Shown here in pieces: positions 5,685 through 6,863 of a stretch of DNA of 6,863 nucleotides. The DNA is taken from positions 1-6,863 of the forward strand of contig CALRVN010000219.1 of the NCBI GenBank assembly GCA_943371625.1, in the 5' to 3' direction. How positions within the stretch are numbered: the stretch's first letter is position 1; each line of letters begins with the position of its first letter. A program made the position numbers and the translations under genes. Source of the DNA: Hyphomicrobium_A sp943371625. Its GTDB lineage: Bacteria; Pseudomonadota; Alphaproteobacteria; Rhizobiales; Hyphomicrobiaceae. The notes under the pieces are model-generated. The model did not search any database, was not told the DNA's origin, and saw nothing but the letters and a program-made list of their open reading frames with translations.

Positions 5685-6625
5685 ACGGAAATGAACCCGT
5701 CAAGGCCAAGACCTGACACAGACGGGTCTCTAATGAGCATTTGTCCCAAATAGGTGTGGTTGAAAAAGCTCGCTGCCGCCGACGCGACGGAGCTGAAAAG
5801 ACCGAATGAGTCCGCCGTTGACGGCTTCCACTCGACGACCTTGAGGGTTTCGTCGACGTGGCGCTCCTTGCGCAACCAGGCGACCGCCTCGTCCTCGCCG
5901 CCAATAGAGTCGGCCAGTTTCAGCTGCACCGCCTCGCGGCCGGTGAACACCCGGCCCTGCTTGAGGCCCGTGATCTGGTCCGCCTTGATGCCCCTACGCT
6001 CCTCGACGAGGCCGAGGAACCAGCGGAAGCCTTCGTCGATCATCGCCTGCGTGACCTTCTGGCCCTCCGCATTCAATGGCTCGAAGGGCGACGGAACGGC
6101 CTTCAGGTCGCCGCTCTTGATCTCGTTGAACTTGATGCCGAGCTTGTCGAGCATCTGGCTGACTTCCGGCCACTGGATCAGCACCCCGACCGAGCCGGTG
6201 ATGGTGTTGGCGCGGGTCACGATATGGTCGGCGCCAAGTCCGACGATGTAGCCAGCCGATGCCGCAACAGTCCCGAATTGCGCAACGACCGGCTTCTTCT
6301 TGGCGATGTCGCGCAACGCCGCGAACAGCGCCTCGCCGCCCGTCGTGGTCCCACCCGGGCTGTTGACGAACACCAAGAGAGCCGCGGCCTTGTCGGACTC
6401 GCCGATCTTCTTGAGCAGCTCGAGCTGGTCCCGGTCCTCGGTGATGGTGCCCGAGATCGATACGCGTGCGATCTGCTTCGTGCCCAGCCCCGACCAGTCG
6501 TCGCTGCCCGCAGCGCCGAGGGCGAACAGCGCGATGACCACGCCAGCCACTGCTAGTGAACGCCAGACGGTCAACCGGCGGCGCAGCCGGCGCCGGTCCA
6601 GAACGCTATCGATCTCTGCCGTCAT
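5663..6625 (-). CDS. sppA: Signal peptide peptidase SppA, single-domain type
   Basis: SppA is a membrane-anchored serine protease (family S49) that degrades signal peptides left in the membrane. The 320-residue protein is the short, one-domain form seen in Bacillus and many alphaproteobacteria, about half the size of E. coli SppA. An Arg-rich cytoplasmic start (residues 11-17) precedes one transmembrane helix at about 22-40. The protease core follows: VNSPGGTTTGGE (87-98), GTVAASAGY (118-126) with nucleophile Ser123, ITGSVGVL (142-149), and SGDLKAVPSPF (171-181), where Lys175 is the probable general base of the Ser-Lys dyad. I start at the ATG at 6623-6625, which has GGAG 6 nt upstream and gives the usual short N-terminus. 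The frame is open to a TTG at 6665-6667, but those 14 residues look like untranslated sequence. ihfB follows after 30 nt. Confidence 0.95.
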   Translation of the reverse strand: MTAEIDSVLDRRRLRRRLTVWRSLAVAGVVIALFALGAAGSDDWSGLGTKQIARVSISGTITEDRDQLELLKKIGESDKAAALLVFVNSPGGTTTGGEALFAALRDIAKKKPVVAQFGTVAASAGYIVGLGADHIVTRANTITGSVGVLIQWPEVSQMLDKLGIKFNEIKSGDLKAVPSPFEPLNAEGQKVTQAMIDEGFRWFLGLVEERRGIKADQITGLKQGRVFTGREAVQLKLADSIGGEDEAVAWLRKERHVDETLKVVEWKPSTADSFGLFSSVASAAASFFNHTYLGQMLIRDPSVSGLGLDGFISVWHPSEN

Positions 6626-6631
6626 TCCGCA

Positions 6632-6635
6632 CTCC
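6632..6635 (-). promoter_or_regulatory. Ribosome binding site deciding the sppA start
   Basis: GGAG on the minus strand is 6 nt before the ATG at 6623-6625. This supports that ATG over the in-frame TTG at 6665-6667, which lacks a recognisable site. Confidence 0.6.
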
Positions 6636-6863
6636 GGCCAATTCGAAGGCACCGGTATCGGCGCCAAGCGGTTGCGACGTTAGGCAAGGATTGCACCAGC
6701 GACAAGCCGAGTGCCATTCGAGCCTTGCCAAAAACCTAGCGCGACGATCTCCGAATTCGCTCCGGCAGGTGGCATCTCGCCATTTTGCCGGTGTCGATCG
6801 CCTTGGTGGATACACCAGCGCGGCAGAGGTTGCCCCCTGCCGCGCCGAGTTGTCGTGACCGCC
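6636..6863. other. Intergenic stretch upstream of sppA, no supported gene
   Basis: I read this stretch in the minus-strand frames and checked the plus-strand open frame. None gives recognisable protein sequence, and the short frames have no ribosome site or family motif. It should hold the sppA promoter. The best candidate on the minus strand is TTGTCG, 17 bp, TAACGT, ending about 50 nt before the ATG, but it has only 4 and 3 consensus bases and I do not call it. A 7-bp inverted repeat (6683-6689 with 6723-6729) is separated by 33 bp. In relatives I recall rpsA upstream of this block; no rpsA coding is visible here. Confidence 0.5.

Noticed and set aside
6730..6734. Run of five T on the minus strand (AAAAA on plus) as an intrinsic terminator
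   Set aside because: No stem longer than about 4 bp precedes it.
6606..6815. Small minus-strand frame (69 codons) overlapping the sppA start, and the plus-strand 100-codon frame at 6556-6858
   Set aside because: Neither has a ribosome site, hydrophobic segment or motif I recognise, and both overlap the well-supported sppA N-terminus out of frame or antisense.
1..6863. CRISPR array, insertion sequence, tRNA, toxin-antitoxin or defence system
   Set aside because: I saw no direct-repeat arrays, transposase motifs, terminal inverted repeats or cloverleaf sequence. The window is filled by known core genes of one strand and similar base composition.

Overview
This window is a compact housekeeping segment of a GC-rich alphaproteobacterial chromosome, most likely from the Hyphomicrobiales (Rhizobiales). 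Every gene I can support lies on the minus strand. In the direction of transcription, from high to low coordinates, the order is sppA - ihfB - lapA (DUF1049) - trpF - trpB - trpA - accD - folC (cut by the window edge). The lineage call is from memory of the families, not a search. It rests on the trpFBA-accD-folC order, the ihfB/lapA block in front of it, and an AccD that has lost the cysteines of its zinc ribbon.

Region by region: 1-723 holds the N-terminal half of folC (folylpolyglutamate/dihydrofolate synthase). 829-1908 is accD (carboxyltransferase beta subunit of acetyl-CoA carboxylase), read from a GTG codon and carrying an unusual hydrophilic C-terminal tail of about 75 residues. 1909-2072 is a regulatory gap with a good sigma-70-like promoter whose -35 box and spacer overlap a perfect 15-bp palindrome. 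2073-2900, 2907-4160 and 4199-4858 are trpA, trpB and trpF. 4859-4952 is a short gap with a GC-rich stem-loop. 4953-5318 is a small two-helix membrane protein of the LapA family. 5339-5632 is ihfB, with a probable promoter of its own at the 3' end of sppA. 5663-6625 is sppA, a membrane-anchored single-domain signal peptide peptidase. 6626-6863 has no gene I can support.

TrpF, TrpB and TrpA supply three activities of the late tryptophan pathway; trpE/G, trpD and trpC must be elsewhere. AccD and FolC serve fatty-acid and folate synthesis and are probably transcribed both by read-through from trp and from the promoter at 2013-2041. IhfB is half of a nucleoid protein, while SppA and LapA act at the inner membrane.

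I found no mobile element, tRNA or rRNA, CRISPR array or undescribed multi-gene system. The points worth a second look are start-codon corrections (accD, trpB, sppA, folC), the palindrome-covered accD promoter, the AccD tail, and the ihfB promoter abutting the sppA stop codon.
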